Shown here: positions 48,192 to 57,583 of the stretch, one piece after another
How the letters are laid out: each line of letters opens with the position of its first letter
Numbering within the stretch: the stretch's first letter is position 1
Source: Chryseobacterium indologenes
Lineage (GTDB): Bacteria > Bacteroidota > Bacteroidia > Flavobacteriales > Weeksellaceae
Direction of reading: 5' to 3'
DNA: 64,000 bases
NCBI GenBank assembly: GCA_016025055.1
Contig: CP065590.1
Span: 4,650,001 to 4,714,000 of the forward strand
Made by a program: the position numbers and the translations under genes
The notes under the pieces: model-generated
Seen by the model: only the letters and a program-made list of their open reading frames with translations
Databases searched by the model: none
What the model was told of the DNA's origin: nothing

Positions 48192-49022
48192 TTACATGGA
48201 CATTTTCGCCACCACGGAAATCCCAACCTTTTCTCTGTAATTTTTCGGGGAGCAACTTACCGATTTTTTAAAGTATCTGCTGAAATAAAACTCATCTTCG
48301 AATCCCAGTTCCGAAGCTATTTCTTTCACAGACCGATAGGTTAAATGCAGTAATTTTTTAGATTCCAAAATTATTCTTTCGTTGATGAGCTGAGTAGGTG
48401 TTTTGGCAAATTCTTTTTTAACAATCTTACTTAAGGTATTGTTGGTAATATTTAACCGGTCACTGTAGAATGACAATTCTTTTTCCTTTTTATAATACAT
48501 CTCAAGTAATTTCTGAAATTCTGTTGCTTTTTTGTTCGGGATCTTCTCATGACCGGACGCACTGGATTCAAAGCCGCTTTTTTGTTTGCTGCAGATCGCC
48601 AAAATGAGCTGTATATAGGTTTTGATAATTGATTCGGAGAACTGATGTTTTTCGGATTCTTCCTTTCTGATATGGTTAAAAAGTTCGAGAATATACCGGT
48701 AGTTCTCTTCGGCAAGTTCAATGGCGGGATCTAAGTAAATATTGTTAAAAAGAAGCCCGTTACAGGCTACTTCTTCTTTGTGATATTCTATACAGTAGTA
48801 ATCACCATGAAACAAAAGAACAGAAATATGCTCACCTGACTGCGCCAGAAACTTTAGCTTTTGATAGGGTGAAATAAATAAAATATGGCATCCCTTGTAG
48901 GCATAATTGATATCATCCACAGAAAAAACACCTGAACCTTTCCAAACAACTACAGTATAATTTTCACTAGTCAATTCTGACGGAAAGTCTGAGGGGTGAT
49001 AGGATTGTATTTTTGCTTCCAT
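48192..49022 (-). CDS. AraC family transcriptional regulator
   Basis: 276-residue regulator: N-terminal cupin-like effector part (about 20-120; NYTVVVWKGSGVFSVDDINY, GCHILFISPYQKLKFL) and C-terminal AraC HTH domain (about 170-270; LNITNNTLSKIVKKEFAKTP, VKEIASELGFEDEFYFSRYF). It is co-oriented with and 63 bp upstream of the DUF417 gene, probably its regulator. Confidence 0.92.
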   Translation of the reverse strand: MEAKIQSYHPSDFPSELTSENYTVVVWKGSGVFSVDDINYAYKGCHILFISPYQKLKFLAQSGEHISVLLFHGDYYCIEYHKEEVACNGLLFNNIYLDPAIELAEENYRYILELFNHIRKEESEKHQFSESIIKTYIQLILAICSKQKSGFESSASGHEKIPNKKATEFQKLLEMYYKKEKELSFYSDRLNITNNTLSKIVKKEFAKTPTQLINERIILESKKLLHLTYRSVKEIASELGFEDEFYFSRYFKKSVSCSPKNYREKVGISVVAKMSM

Positions 49023-49174
49023 AATGAATGATATTTTTTAAACATTAAGGATTGTTTAGAAGATAAGTAAAAGTTAAGAGTACAGCTAAAGCTCTTTATT
49101 AGGCTAATTTTATGTCTGATGAGGCTTCCCTTAAAACTTACTTTTTTATTAGTGATTCAATATTTTCCGAAAAC

Positions 49175-49198
49175 GAAAAAAGCCGGATTGCTCCAGCT
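49175..49198 (-). terminator. dnaN terminator
   Basis: AGCTGGA / TCCGGCT imperfect stem with T6 on the minus strand, about 20 bp past the dnaN stop. Confidence 0.65.
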
Positions 49199-49218
49199 CT
49201 TTTTATTTATTTTTCATC

Positions 49219-50349
49219 TTACAATCCGATAACCGGCATTGAAAGCATTAAGATATTTTCGTTTTCTTCAAGACCGTCAAGAGGCTCGATGATCCCCGGT
49301 CTGTTGGGCTGAGACATTTTCATTGTAATATCATCAGATCCTAAGATTGTCAACATTTCAGTTAAGAATTTTGAGCTGAATCCGATATTGATATCTTCTC
49401 CGTTATAGTCACAAGGAATCTGCATATCTGCTTTGTTTGCATATTCAGTATCTTCTGCATGAAGGTGAAGAATATTTCCGGAAAGCTTAAATCTTACCTG
49501 GTTGGTCGATTTATTAGACATGATCGATGCTCTTTTGATGGCTCCCAACAAAAGGTTTCTGTTGATCGTCAATACATTTGGATTTTCTTTTGGAATTACC
49601 GCTGTATAGTTTGGATATTTACCATCAATCAGTCTACAGATCCAGATATGTTTATCAAAAGTAAACTTAGCCATGTTTTCATTGAAGTCGATTTTCACTT
49701 CTTCATTTGAGCTTGCCAGGATATTTTTGAAAATATTCAAAGGTTTTTTAGGCATGATGAATTCCATAGGTTCAGCATTCATCAGGTCTGCCCTCTTGTA
49801 AACTACTAATCTGTGAGAGTCTGTAGAAACGAAATTGGTTTCATTTTCTCCAAACTGGAACAAAACACCGGTCATCACTGGGCGAAGAGAGTCGTTACTT
49901 GTAGCAAAAAGTGTGTTTGTAAGAGCTTCTGACAATACTCCTGCCGGCATTACAACGCTTTGGGAAGCATCAAATTCAGGTAACTCGGGATAGTCATCAG
50001 CATTATCTAATGCCACTGCGAAATTGTCTTTTTCATCTAAAATCTCAAGCTGACTTCCAGTTCCTTCCGCATTGTCTTTTACAACAAACGTAAGGGGTTG
50101 TTCGCCATATGTCTTGATAAAATCTTGAAAAATTTTAGCAGGAACAGCAAATTTACCTGAGTCATCAGACTTTACTTCAAGAGAAGTTACAAGAGTCGTC
50201 TCGCCGTCAGATGCTGTAATGGTAACATTATTTCCGTCTAGTTCAAAAAGATAGTTTTCTAAAATCGGTCTCGATTGAGAGCTTGATATTACGCCACTTA
50301 CAGTTTGCAAAGCCTTCTGCAGTTCACCACTTGAAATAATAAATTTCAT
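49219..50349 (-). CDS. dnaN: DNA polymerase III subunit beta (sliding clamp)
   Basis: 376-residue beta clamp, which tethers the replicative polymerase to DNA. Three similar domains of about 120 residues: MKFIISSGELQKALQTVSGV opens the first, VVMPAGVLSEALTNTLFATS the second and ENPNVLTINRNLLLGAIKRA the third; the C-terminus SMPVIGL is the conserved clamp end. dnaA and recF are not adjacent, a common state in Bacteroidetes. Single-gene unit with a -7 box and terminator. Confidence 0.97.
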   Translation of the reverse strand: MKFIISSGELQKALQTVSGVISSSQSRPILENYLFELDGNNVTITASDGETTLVTSLEVKSDDSGKFAVPAKIFQDFIKTYGEQPLTFVVKDNAEGTGSQLEILDEKDNFAVALDNADDYPELPEFDASQSVVMPAGVLSEALTNTLFATSNDSLRPVMTGVLFQFGENETNFVSTDSHRLVVYKRADLMNAEPMEFIMPKKPLNIFKNILASSNEEVKIDFNENMAKFTFDKHIWICRLIDGKYPNYTAVIPKENPNVLTINRNLLLGAIKRASIMSNKSTNQVRFKLSGNILHLHAEDTEYANKADMQIPCDYNGEDINIGFSSKFLTEMLTILGSDDITMKMSQPNRPGIIEPLDGLEENENILMLSMPVIGL

Positions 50350-50370
50350 AGATTTAAAAATAAGTTTCTA

Positions 50371-50378
50371 CAAATATA
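50371..50378 (-). promoter_or_regulatory. Candidate -7 box for dnaN
   Basis: Minus-strand TATATTTG (perfect TAnnTTTG), 22 bp before the ATG; a TTTG occurs upstream with a short 14-bp spacer. Confidence 0.5.
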
Positions 50379-50433
50379 ATAAATTGATATAACAAAGAAA
50401 AAAATAATCTCTAGGAGTTTTTAACAAACATCA

Positions 50434-50795
50434 TTAATCTGTTTTAAGACTTGATATTACGTTTAAAGTTCTGTAGTCTTTTAATTTTACACGAAAAATA
50501 TCGGCATTATAATAATTTATCGTCGCTTTTTTGTTTAATAATGCGTTGTATTCACTGGTAAGATCGATGTTTGATTCTATGGTAACCCGATTATTTTTTT
50601 AAAAATTTTTGTTTTCATCCAGCAGATAAAATACCACAAAATTATTTTTTCAATCTTTACCAGTGTTCCGTGCAAGGTCAAATCTTTTTGTTTATTCTTT
50701 CCAGGCTTTCCTTTATCTAAAAAATCAGAAAATGTCTCTGTACATTCAGTGATCATCTGAAATTTAGGGAATACTATCTTACAATCAAAATACAA
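50434..50795 (-). pseudogene. Hypothetical small protein, broken frame
   Basis: Only a 72-codon frame is open (from TTG 50795; ATG at 50756, MITECTETFSDFLDKGKPGK, is the likelier start), but protein-like sequence continues in the next frame (RVTIESNIDLTSEYNALLNK; ATINYYNADIFRVKLKDYRT) to a stop at 50434-50436. The best reading inserts one base in the six-T run at 50645-50650, giving KNNFVVFYLLDENKNF, and then meets a TAA that would need one substitution. So either two sequencing errors or a decayed gene. About 120 residues if intact; family not recognised. Divergent from dgkA. Confidence 0.6.
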
Positions 50796-50800
50796 AACCT

Positions 50801-50808
50801 ATCTTTGT
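50801..50808 (+). promoter_or_regulatory. Candidate -7 box for dgkA
   Basis: TATCTTTG, perfect TAnnTTTG, 13 bp before the dgkA ATG. Confidence 0.6.
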
Positions 50809-50821
50809 TAAAAATAAAAAA

Positions 50822-51178
50822 ATGCAAAAACCTCCTCTTCATAAAAGTTTTCTGAATGCTTTCCGGGGAGTTTTTTTTATGCTGAAGACGGAGAGAAATT
50901 TTCAAATTGAGCTTCTGGCTTTTTTGGTAAATCTGTTTTTAATTTTTTATTTACAACTTTCCGGTATTGATGCTGCTCTGATCCTTTTTGTTTCTTTTGC
51001 CGTTTTAAGTGCGGAAATTTTTAATACATCCATTGAAAAGATCTGTGATTTCATACAGCCTGATTTTGATAAAAGAATCGGTTTTATTAAGGATATTGCA
51101 GCCGCCGGAGTGGTACTTATGACTACTGCTTCCATTATTGTGGGAATTCTTGTGTACTGGAAATACATTTTTAACTGA
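50822..51178 (+). CDS. dgkA: Diacylglycerol kinase family protein
   Basis: 118-residue integral membrane kinase of the DgkA/undecaprenol kinase type, with three hydrophobic helices. SFLNAFRGVFFMLKTERNFQ and the active-site motif VLSAEIFNTSIEKICDF (Glu and Asn residues) are diagnostic. It phosphorylates diacylglycerol or undecaprenol to recycle membrane lipid. It stands alone. Confidence 0.94.
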   Translation: MQKPPLHKSFLNAFRGVFFMLKTERNFQIELLAFLVNLFLIFYLQLSGIDAALILFVSFAVLSAEIFNTSIEKICDFIQPDFDKRIGFIKDIAAAGVVLMTTASIIVGILVYWKYIFN

Positions 51179-51189
51179 ATAATAACAAC

Positions 51190-51272
51190 ATAGGTCGGGG
51201 GCAGTTTTAAAACCATTCACCCGATCTAAAATTCTATGGTTTCCCCCTCCAAGGGAAGGGGAATTTCACACC
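51190..51272. repeat. Degenerate relative of the DUF559-element end
   Basis: CACCCGATC ... then CTCCAAGGGAAGGGGAATTTC at about 51248-51268, close to the right arm of the DUF559 element (CTCCAAGGGAGGGGAATTTC). No nuclease gene is attached. Confidence 0.55.
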
Positions 51273-51315
51273 TTCAATTCAAAAAAATTATGAGGGTAAA
51301 GTTTTTCCGGAAAGC

Positions 51316-51774
51316 TTATTTCACGGCAATGAAAATATCTACTTCTGCATCTGATGGATTTTGTGCTTTTTCTCCATAAACTTCAAAATCAGCTGTAAAT
51401 GCTCTATCCATATCCATTTCCCAGATTTTTAACCATTCGTTGATCACCAGATCTTTTGCTAGGTCTCCCTTTGTGGTAAACTTTATATAATCTCCGCCAT
51501 CAAAAGATTTCCCTACCATTCCTTCAGGGATATGATCGAGGTTTTCTACCTTACATCCGAGAATGGTTGTATAAGGTTTTGTATGATCTTTTTCATAATC
51601 CGTGTAGATGGAATATATCGTATTATCAGTTTTATTGGGAATACGATTCAGAATATCCTCATTCATCAAATTTTCCCACAATACAGGAATATCTTTTGCG
51701 GCCTGATTATTTTCATTTGTAGTTCTTACTGAGATTCCAATGACCTTAAAAGGTTCCATTTTTACGTTATTCAT
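51316..51774 (-). CDS. GyrI-like / AraC effector-binding domain protein
   Basis: 152-residue stand-alone GyrI-like (Bacterial transcription activator effector-binding) domain. Support: MEPFKVIGISVRTTNENNQA start, DIPVLWENLMNEDILNRIPN, IYSIYTDYEKDHTKPYTTIL, GKSFDGGDYIKFTTKGDLAK and a final EVDIFIAV strand. No DNA-binding part, so it probably binds small molecules; in other bacteria such proteins protect from gyrase inhibitors or hydrolyse electrophiles. Monocistronic. Confidence 0.9.
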   Translation of the reverse strand: MNNVKMEPFKVIGISVRTTNENNQAAKDIPVLWENLMNEDILNRIPNKTDNTIYSIYTDYEKDHTKPYTTILGCKVENLDHIPEGMVGKSFDGGDYIKFTTKGDLAKDLVINEWLKIWEMDMDRAFTADFEVYGEKAQNPSDAEVDIFIAVK

Positions 51775-51945
51775 TTCTTTTAGTATTGTTGCAGGACAAA
51801 GATAAATACAACTTGTGACAGCTGTTTGTCAGGAGAGATTTCATGATCAATAATAAATAATGACAGATGCATGAAAACGGTCGGTCACAAAATATATTTA
51901 CCCAAACACAGATTGTATAGATTTCGGGAACACGTGGCGTTTTTA

Positions 51946-52013
51946 TGTTTTGGCTAAAGCCAATGGATGGGTATTTAAATGTTAAACGGCCTAAAGCCCG
52001 TTTCTATTGATAT
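51946..52013. repeat. Dispersed palindromic repeat, copy 2
   Basis: TTTTGGCTAAAGCC, ~30 bp, then CGGCCTAAAGCCCG and TTTCTATTG; same architecture as 16742-16806. Confidence 0.6.
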
Positions 52014-52047
52014 AAAGATTCTGTCTGCTAAATTATATCGAGCGATC

Positions 52048-52380
52048 TTATTTTCCTACATAAATAAAACCGTTTTTCCCTGATGTAAATAAGGTTTCGA
52101 TTCTTTTATAATCATCCACTTCGTATTCATCTGCCTGCAGGATTTCATCTTCTGTCACTTCGAAAAGTATTCCTTCCACCTGATCTTCGCTACTTCCTGA
52201 AAACTGCAGTACCGGATGGTATTTTTGCCCGCTTTTCCGGAGGACTTCAGGATCCGTAATTTCAATCATATCGAGTTGATAGCCTAAAAGCGTGTCTTTT
52301 TCACCTTGTAAAATCCGTCCGAAAGTTTCAAGCTGCACCTGCTCTTTCTGCAGGGTTCCGTAAGAGAATAAATAAGGCAT
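52048..52380 (-). CDS. Gamma-glutamylcyclotransferase family (AIG2-like) protein
   Basis: 110-residue small GGCT-fold protein. The start MPYLFSYGTLQKEQVQLETF has the YGTL substrate-binding motif, and VEGILFEVTEDEILQADEYE contains the catalytic-type Glu followed by DEYEV. Likely acts on gamma-glutamyl amines or related peptides; the substrate is not inferable. The start overlaps the stop of the SGNH hydrolase gene by 1 bp, so the two are in one operon. Confidence 0.92.
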   Translation of the reverse strand: MPYLFSYGTLQKEQVQLETFGRILQGEKDTLLGYQLDMIEITDPEVLRKSGQKYHPVLQFSGSSEDQVEGILFEVTEDEILQADEYEVDDYKRIETLFTSGKNGFIYVGK

Positions 52381-53010
52381 TACAAATATTTTTCAATGAC
52401 AGGTATTGCAATTTCAGCCATCATTCCATAGCCTTTTTCGTTAGGATGTACTCCGTCGGCAGAAAGTAAAATTTCTTTATCTTCAAAAAAAACGCTGTGA
52501 AAATCAATATATCCAAGAGAATGGTCTGAAGCGAGTTCTTTGAGAATCCGGTTATAAGCAAGAACTTCGTCATTGGTCCTGAATTTTCCCGAGCTTACTA
52601 CTACTCCATCTATTTTCTGAGACACCGGAAGAATGCTTACCAGATAAATATCTTTTGAAAATTCTTTTGATTGCTGAATAGCAGCTTCCATATTCTTTTT
52701 AAAATCTTCAGGAGAGACAATGTACGATCCTTCTTTTACGGCAAGATCATTAGCGCCGTAAGCGAGAAAAATAAGATTTCCGTCAGCGGAATTACGGGCA
52801 TTCAATTCATGAGGTAAGCGCTTCATCAATCCTTCGGTACTTTCACCACCGATTCCAAGATTGAAAAGTATTAATTCGTCTCCATTTCCTTCGTGAAATT
52901 TTTTGAAGGGCATATCTTTTCAGGATGTCTACCCAGCCTCCAAACACGCCATCATATTCTCCGTAAGTAATACTGTCTCCAAAGAACAGTCCATATACTA
53001 TTTTCTTCAT
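52380..53010 (-). CDS. SGNH/GDSL hydrolase family protein, frameshifted
   Basis: One base removed from the six-T run at 52899-52904 joins a start at 53010 (MKKIVYGLFFGDSITYGEYD, with the catalytic Ser in GDS) to the main frame (NLGIGGESTEGLMKRLPHEL). Further SGNH blocks are IFLAYGAND-type (FLAYGANDLAVKEG) and the C-terminal SADGVHPNEKGYGMMAEIAI with Asp-x-x-His. The intact protein is about 209 residues. No signal peptide, so probably cytosolic esterase-like. Operon with the downstream GGCT gene. Confidence 0.88.
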
Positions 53011-53270
53011 TTTGCTAATTCTTTTCTTTTTGGTTTTTACTTCTGTTTTAAAGCTTTTAAAATATGATTAAAAGTAAGGTAAATTCTTTCAAATCTGTTT
53101 AATTTGTGAGTGTTTTTTTAACGCAAAGATGGTTTGCCTTATGAATATTTTTTAGGAAGCGAAGATGAATCAACAAGTTGATTTGATCACATGAATGGAA
53201 AACTTTGAAAAAATGTTGAAAAAGGTCTCTGTTTTAATGGAACTTCTTTGAAACTGTTACTTACTGCTTA

Positions 53271-53651
53271 TCAGCTCAACGTCAAACTAATATTAGTGTG
53301 TGATTCTATGATCTCAACCAGAATATCAAACAAAGTTGGTCCTTTTCCGGAAATCAAATCATCAAGTTTCTGCTGAATCAGTTTTATATTGAAAGGCTTT
53401 CCCTGTTTGATTTTATTTTCGTAGAATTCCCGGGTAGCGATAAAGCCGAGCTCTTGTTTTGACTTTTCTGATTCTTTCCAGAGGATTTCAATTTCTTCAT
53501 GGTTTTCAAATACTCCGAAACCGCCGTACAGAATATCATCAAAGCCATCGAGTGTACCCACATTCCAGTCTGTACCTTTCATCAGGACTTTGGAGACTTC
53601 TTCGTAGAAACCTCCTAAAGACGAAAAATGACCGCCATGGATGACGATCAT
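53271..53651 (-). CDS. Barstar-family (ribonuclease inhibitor-like) protein
   Basis: 126-residue protein resembling barstar, the barnase inhibitor: MIVIHGGHFSSLGGFYEEVS, then DWNVGTLDGFDDILYGGFGV. The order (nucleation helix, then x-W-x-x-x-LDGFDDIL) fits the family. Start at 53651. No barnase-type ribonuclease is nearby; such orphan immunity-like proteins are common. It overlaps only trivially with purL upstream (purL stop at 53665), so it may be co-transcribed with purL. Confidence 0.82.
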   Translation of the reverse strand: MIVIHGGHFSSLGGFYEEVSKVLMKGTDWNVGTLDGFDDILYGGFGVFENHEEIEILWKESEKSKQELGFIATREFYENKIKQGKPFNIKLIQQKLDDLISGKGPTLFDILVEIIESHTNISLTLS

Positions 53652-53664
53652 TTTTCTTGTATTT

Positions 53665-56600
53665 TTATTTGAAGTATTCAACACCGTTTTTGAATATATT
53701 GTGATAATTCGCGGTTGGTATATTTTTCATGAGACCTTCAGCAAAACGTTCAGGGTGTCCCATTCTTCCGTAGATCTTTCCACACGGGCTGGTAACTCCT
53801 TCGATTCCGAACAATGAATTATTAGGATTGAAAGGCATTCCGTGGGCAATGTTTCCATCAAGGTCTATGTACTGGGTAGCAATCTGTCCGTTTTCATACA
53901 GTTTCTTGATTTCTTCTTCTGAAGCCATGAAACGGCCTTCGCCATGAGAAATCGGGATGGTGAAAACCTGACCCTTCATTCCTGTTAACCATGGACTTTC
54001 GTCATTGACTACTTGTACGTTTACCATCTGAGAAATATGTCTTCTGATAGCATTGTGGGCCAATGTAGGAGAGTTTTCATCCAGATCTTTGATTCTTCCG
54101 TATGGTAGCAATCCTGACTTCACCAGCGCCTGGAAACCGTTACAGATTCCGATAATCATTCCGTCCCTGTCCAGTAACTCATGAACGGCATTTTTCATTT
54201 TCTCATTTTTCAAAACGTTTACGATGAATTTTGCAGAACCATCCGGCTCGTCACCGGCAGAGAAACCTCCTGAGAATGCAAGAATCTGAGAGGTTCTGAT
54301 CTCTTCCACCCATGCATCAATGCTTTCATCAAGCAATTGGTGATTGATATTGATTAAAGGCAGGCTGCTTACCACAGCTCCTTCTTTCTGGAATGCATTT
54401 AATGTATCGTACTCACAGTTGGTTCCAGGGAAAACCGGAGCAAATACTTTCGGTTGTGCAATTCCGTGTTTTTTAATGATAATATTTCTTGGGTTGACAG
54501 AGTTTGATTTCTCATCAATTTCAACCGTGATCTTTTCTTTTTCTACTGTTGGGAAAAGGTTTTCAAATGTATTGGTGTATGCAGCTAAGAGCTCCGTGAT
54601 ACGGGTTTCCAGATTGTTAATCTTTAAAACTCCTGAATCTTTTACTTCCCCGATTAACTGTAGAGATGTGTTGCTGAGCTCTTCTTGGGATTCGATGATT
54701 AAGCTTCCGATATTTTTAGCTAACAAAGTCTTTTCATCAGCATTTATTTCTGCTCCTAATCTGTTTCCGAAGCTCATTTTTGCCACAGCCACTGCTACTC
54801 CACCTTCTTTAACTGTTTTTACAGAAACAATTTTTCCTGCTTTAATGTTTTCAAAAATCAATTCGAAGACTTCTTTTAAAGCGTTATAGTTTGGAAGTCC
54901 GTTTTCCTGTGCCCCATGATTGAAGAAATACAATTTATTTCCCGCATTTTTAAATTCCGGAGAGATAATATTTTCTTTTTCGCCGTTGGCACAAGCAAAA
55001 GAGATCAATGTTGGCGGTACATTAAGATCCTGATAGGTTCCACTCATGGAATCTTTTCCTCCGATAGCTGCCAGTCCAAGGTTGATCTGAGCATCATAAG
55101 CACCTAATAAAGAAGCAAGAGGTTTACCCCATTTTTCCGGAGCCTGTCCTAGTTTTTCGAAATATTCCTGGAAGCTTAGCCTGATATTTTTGTAATCACC
55201 TCCCATAGCCACAATCTTTGCAACACTTTCCACTACGGCATATGAAGCCCCCAACAGTGAGTTTTGCTTTGAAATTCCGGCATCAAATCCCCAGCTTGCC
55301 AAAGAAACGGTTTTAATATCTTTAGCTCCAAAGATCGGTAATGTCTGAACACTTCCTTCCATAAGGGTCTGCTGATATTTTCCACCCAGAGGCATTGCCA
55401 CTGTCGTTCCTCCTACGGAAGAGTCGAACATCTCCAGTAATCCTTTCTGCGAGGCTACGTTTTTATCTTTTAAAATATTCAGGAAGTTTTCTTCCGTGAA
55501 TGCTTTGGTTTCTTCTTTTACTTCTTCGAGGTGATTGATTTTTACGTCCTGAGATTTTGAACATCCGTTGGTATCAAGGAATGCCCTTGAAAGGTCAACG
55601 ATCTTGTCACCTTTTCCAGAACATCTGCATTCTTCCTGAATCTGTTACTTTTGCTACTTCAACAGCAACAATGTTTTCAGCTTCACAGAATTTGATGAAC
55701 TTTTCTTTATCTTCAGGATCTACCACCACAGCCATTCTTTCCTGAGATTCTGAAATAGCGAGTTCGGTTCCGTTTAATCCTTCGTATTTTAAAGGCAGTA
55801 CGTCAAGGTTTACTTCAAGAGAGTCTGCAATTTCACCGATGGCCACGGAAACACCTCCTGCTCCGAAGTCGTTTGATTTTTTGATCAGCTTCGTTACTTC
55901 AGGGTTTCTGAATAGTCTCTGGATTTTACGTTCTTCAACAGCATTTCCCTTCTGAACTTCTGAACTCATCGTATGAATAGAGGTTTCATCCTGTTCTTTT
56001 GAACTTCCGCTTGCTCCTCCTACTCCGTCACGACCGGTTGCTCCACCTAAAATAATGATAGAATCGCCGTTTTCAGGTTTTTCACGTCTTACCCAATCTA
56101 CAGGAACAGCCCCGGTAACGAAACCAACTTCCATTCTTTTGGCTTTATACCCTTCGTCATAAATCTCAGATACCATTGTTGTTGCGAGACCAATCTGGTT
56201 ACCATAAGATGAATATCCGTTAGCAGCCTGTTTTGTAATGGTTTTTTGCGGCAATTTTCCCGGTAATGTTTTGTCTACTGATTCTAAAACATCAGCAGCA
56301 CCCGTTAATCTCATCGCCTGGAACACAAAAGATCTTCCGGACAAAGGGTCTCTGATGGCTCCACCGAGACAAGTGGATGCACCTCCGAAAGGTTCAATTT
56401 CTGTCGGGTGGTTGTGCGTTTCATTTTTGAATAATAAATACCATGGTTCTTTTTTACCATCATATTCCGCTTCAATCCGGATAGTACATGCATTGATCTC
56501 ATCGGAAATCACCAGATTATCCAGGTTTCCTGTTTTATGGAAATATTTTCCGCATACTGTTGCCAGGTCCATTAAAGAGATCGGCTTCAGCTCGCGGCCT

Positions 56601-57361
56601 AAGAATTTTCTTTTTTCGATATAATCATTGAAAATAGTTTCCAATGTATGTTTGAACTGACCTTCAAACTGGATATCTGACAATTCTGTTTCAAACGTCG
56701 TGTGGCGGCAGTGGTCACTCCAATATGTGTCTAAAACTTTCAATTCAGTTTCCGTAGGGTTTCTTTGTTCTGTTTTGAAATATTCCTGAATGAATTTTAA
56801 ATCATCCAGTCCAAGTGCAAAACCATGGGTATTAAAGAAATTTTCAAGTTCAGCATCATTAAAATTGATAAAGTTTTCGTGAACGATTACTTTTGAAGGG
56901 ATTTCATCGGCAGGAATATCCAGGATGGAAAGGTCTTTTTCCTGAGATTCCACTTTATTGATCAGAAGGTCTTTGATTTTCACCAGGTCAGCTTCGGAAA
57001 CTCCCTCAAATTCGATCAATGTACCACTTCTTACTTTTGATTTTTCATTTTCTGTTAACAGGGCAATACATTGCTGTGCAGAATCTGCTCTCTGATCGTA
57101 CTGACCAGGTAAAAACTCCATTGCAAAGTGGATGTTTTTTGCAGGATTTTCTGCGTGCAGGATGTCGGTAACAGGGTCTACAAAAGTATTGTTCACCACT
57201 TTTTCAAATTCTCCGTCATTCAAATTGAAAATGTCGTACACATTGTAGACTTTTACCCTTTGAATTCCCGGAACAACCGCTTTTACTTCATCAAAAATTT
57301 TTGGACTTTCAACATCGAAAATTCCTCTTTTTTCTACGAAAATTCTTTTGTTTTTAGACAT
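53665..57361 (-). CDS. purL: Phosphoribosylformylglycinamidine synthase, frameshifted
   Basis: Long single-chain FGAM synthase (about 1231 residues), catalysing the fourth step of purine synthesis. The N-terminal part (to 55607) contains LLFKNETHNHPTEIEPFGGA and STCLGGAIRDPLSGRSFVFQ; a four-T run at 55612-55615 that should be three shifts the frame, after which WKGDKIVDLSRAFLDTNGCS restores continuity. The second AIRS-like part (ALLGAYDAQINLGLAAIGGK) and the C-terminal glutaminase domain (PGTNCEYDTLNAF; nucleophile Cys in IIGICNGFQALVKSG) follow. As an essential step it is almost surely intact in the organism. Confidence 0.96.
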
Positions 57362-57519
57362 TAGATGTCAGATTTTATTTAATATTAGATTTATTTCTCT
57401 TTTTTACTTGGTTTAAGTGTGAGCCTTTCTCTTCAGAGAGAGACCAACTTAAATATCTTTTGCCTCATTTGCGCTGGAAGCGTTTTCAGCATTTATCATC
57501 CAACGATTCTTACAGTGTA

Positions 57520-57527
57520 CAAATTTA
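57520..57527 (-). promoter_or_regulatory. Candidate -7 box, possibly for purL
   Basis: Minus-strand TAAATTTG, about 160 bp before the purL start, implying a long leader; no purine-riboswitch fold recognised. Confidence 0.3.
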
Positions 57528-57583
57528 AAAGAATATGTGTTATCTTTCAATTTTACGTGCACCAATTACCAATATTATCCTAA

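Noticed and set aside
53100-53200. Repeat-like stretch with AACGCAAAGATGG and GCGAAGATGAATCAAC
   Set aside because: Resembles an interspersed motif, but only weak partial echoes (near 20024 and 44733) were seen; not enough to call.
57362-57583. Purine riboswitch in the purL leader
   Set aside because: No three-way-junction pattern or conserved loop sequences found.
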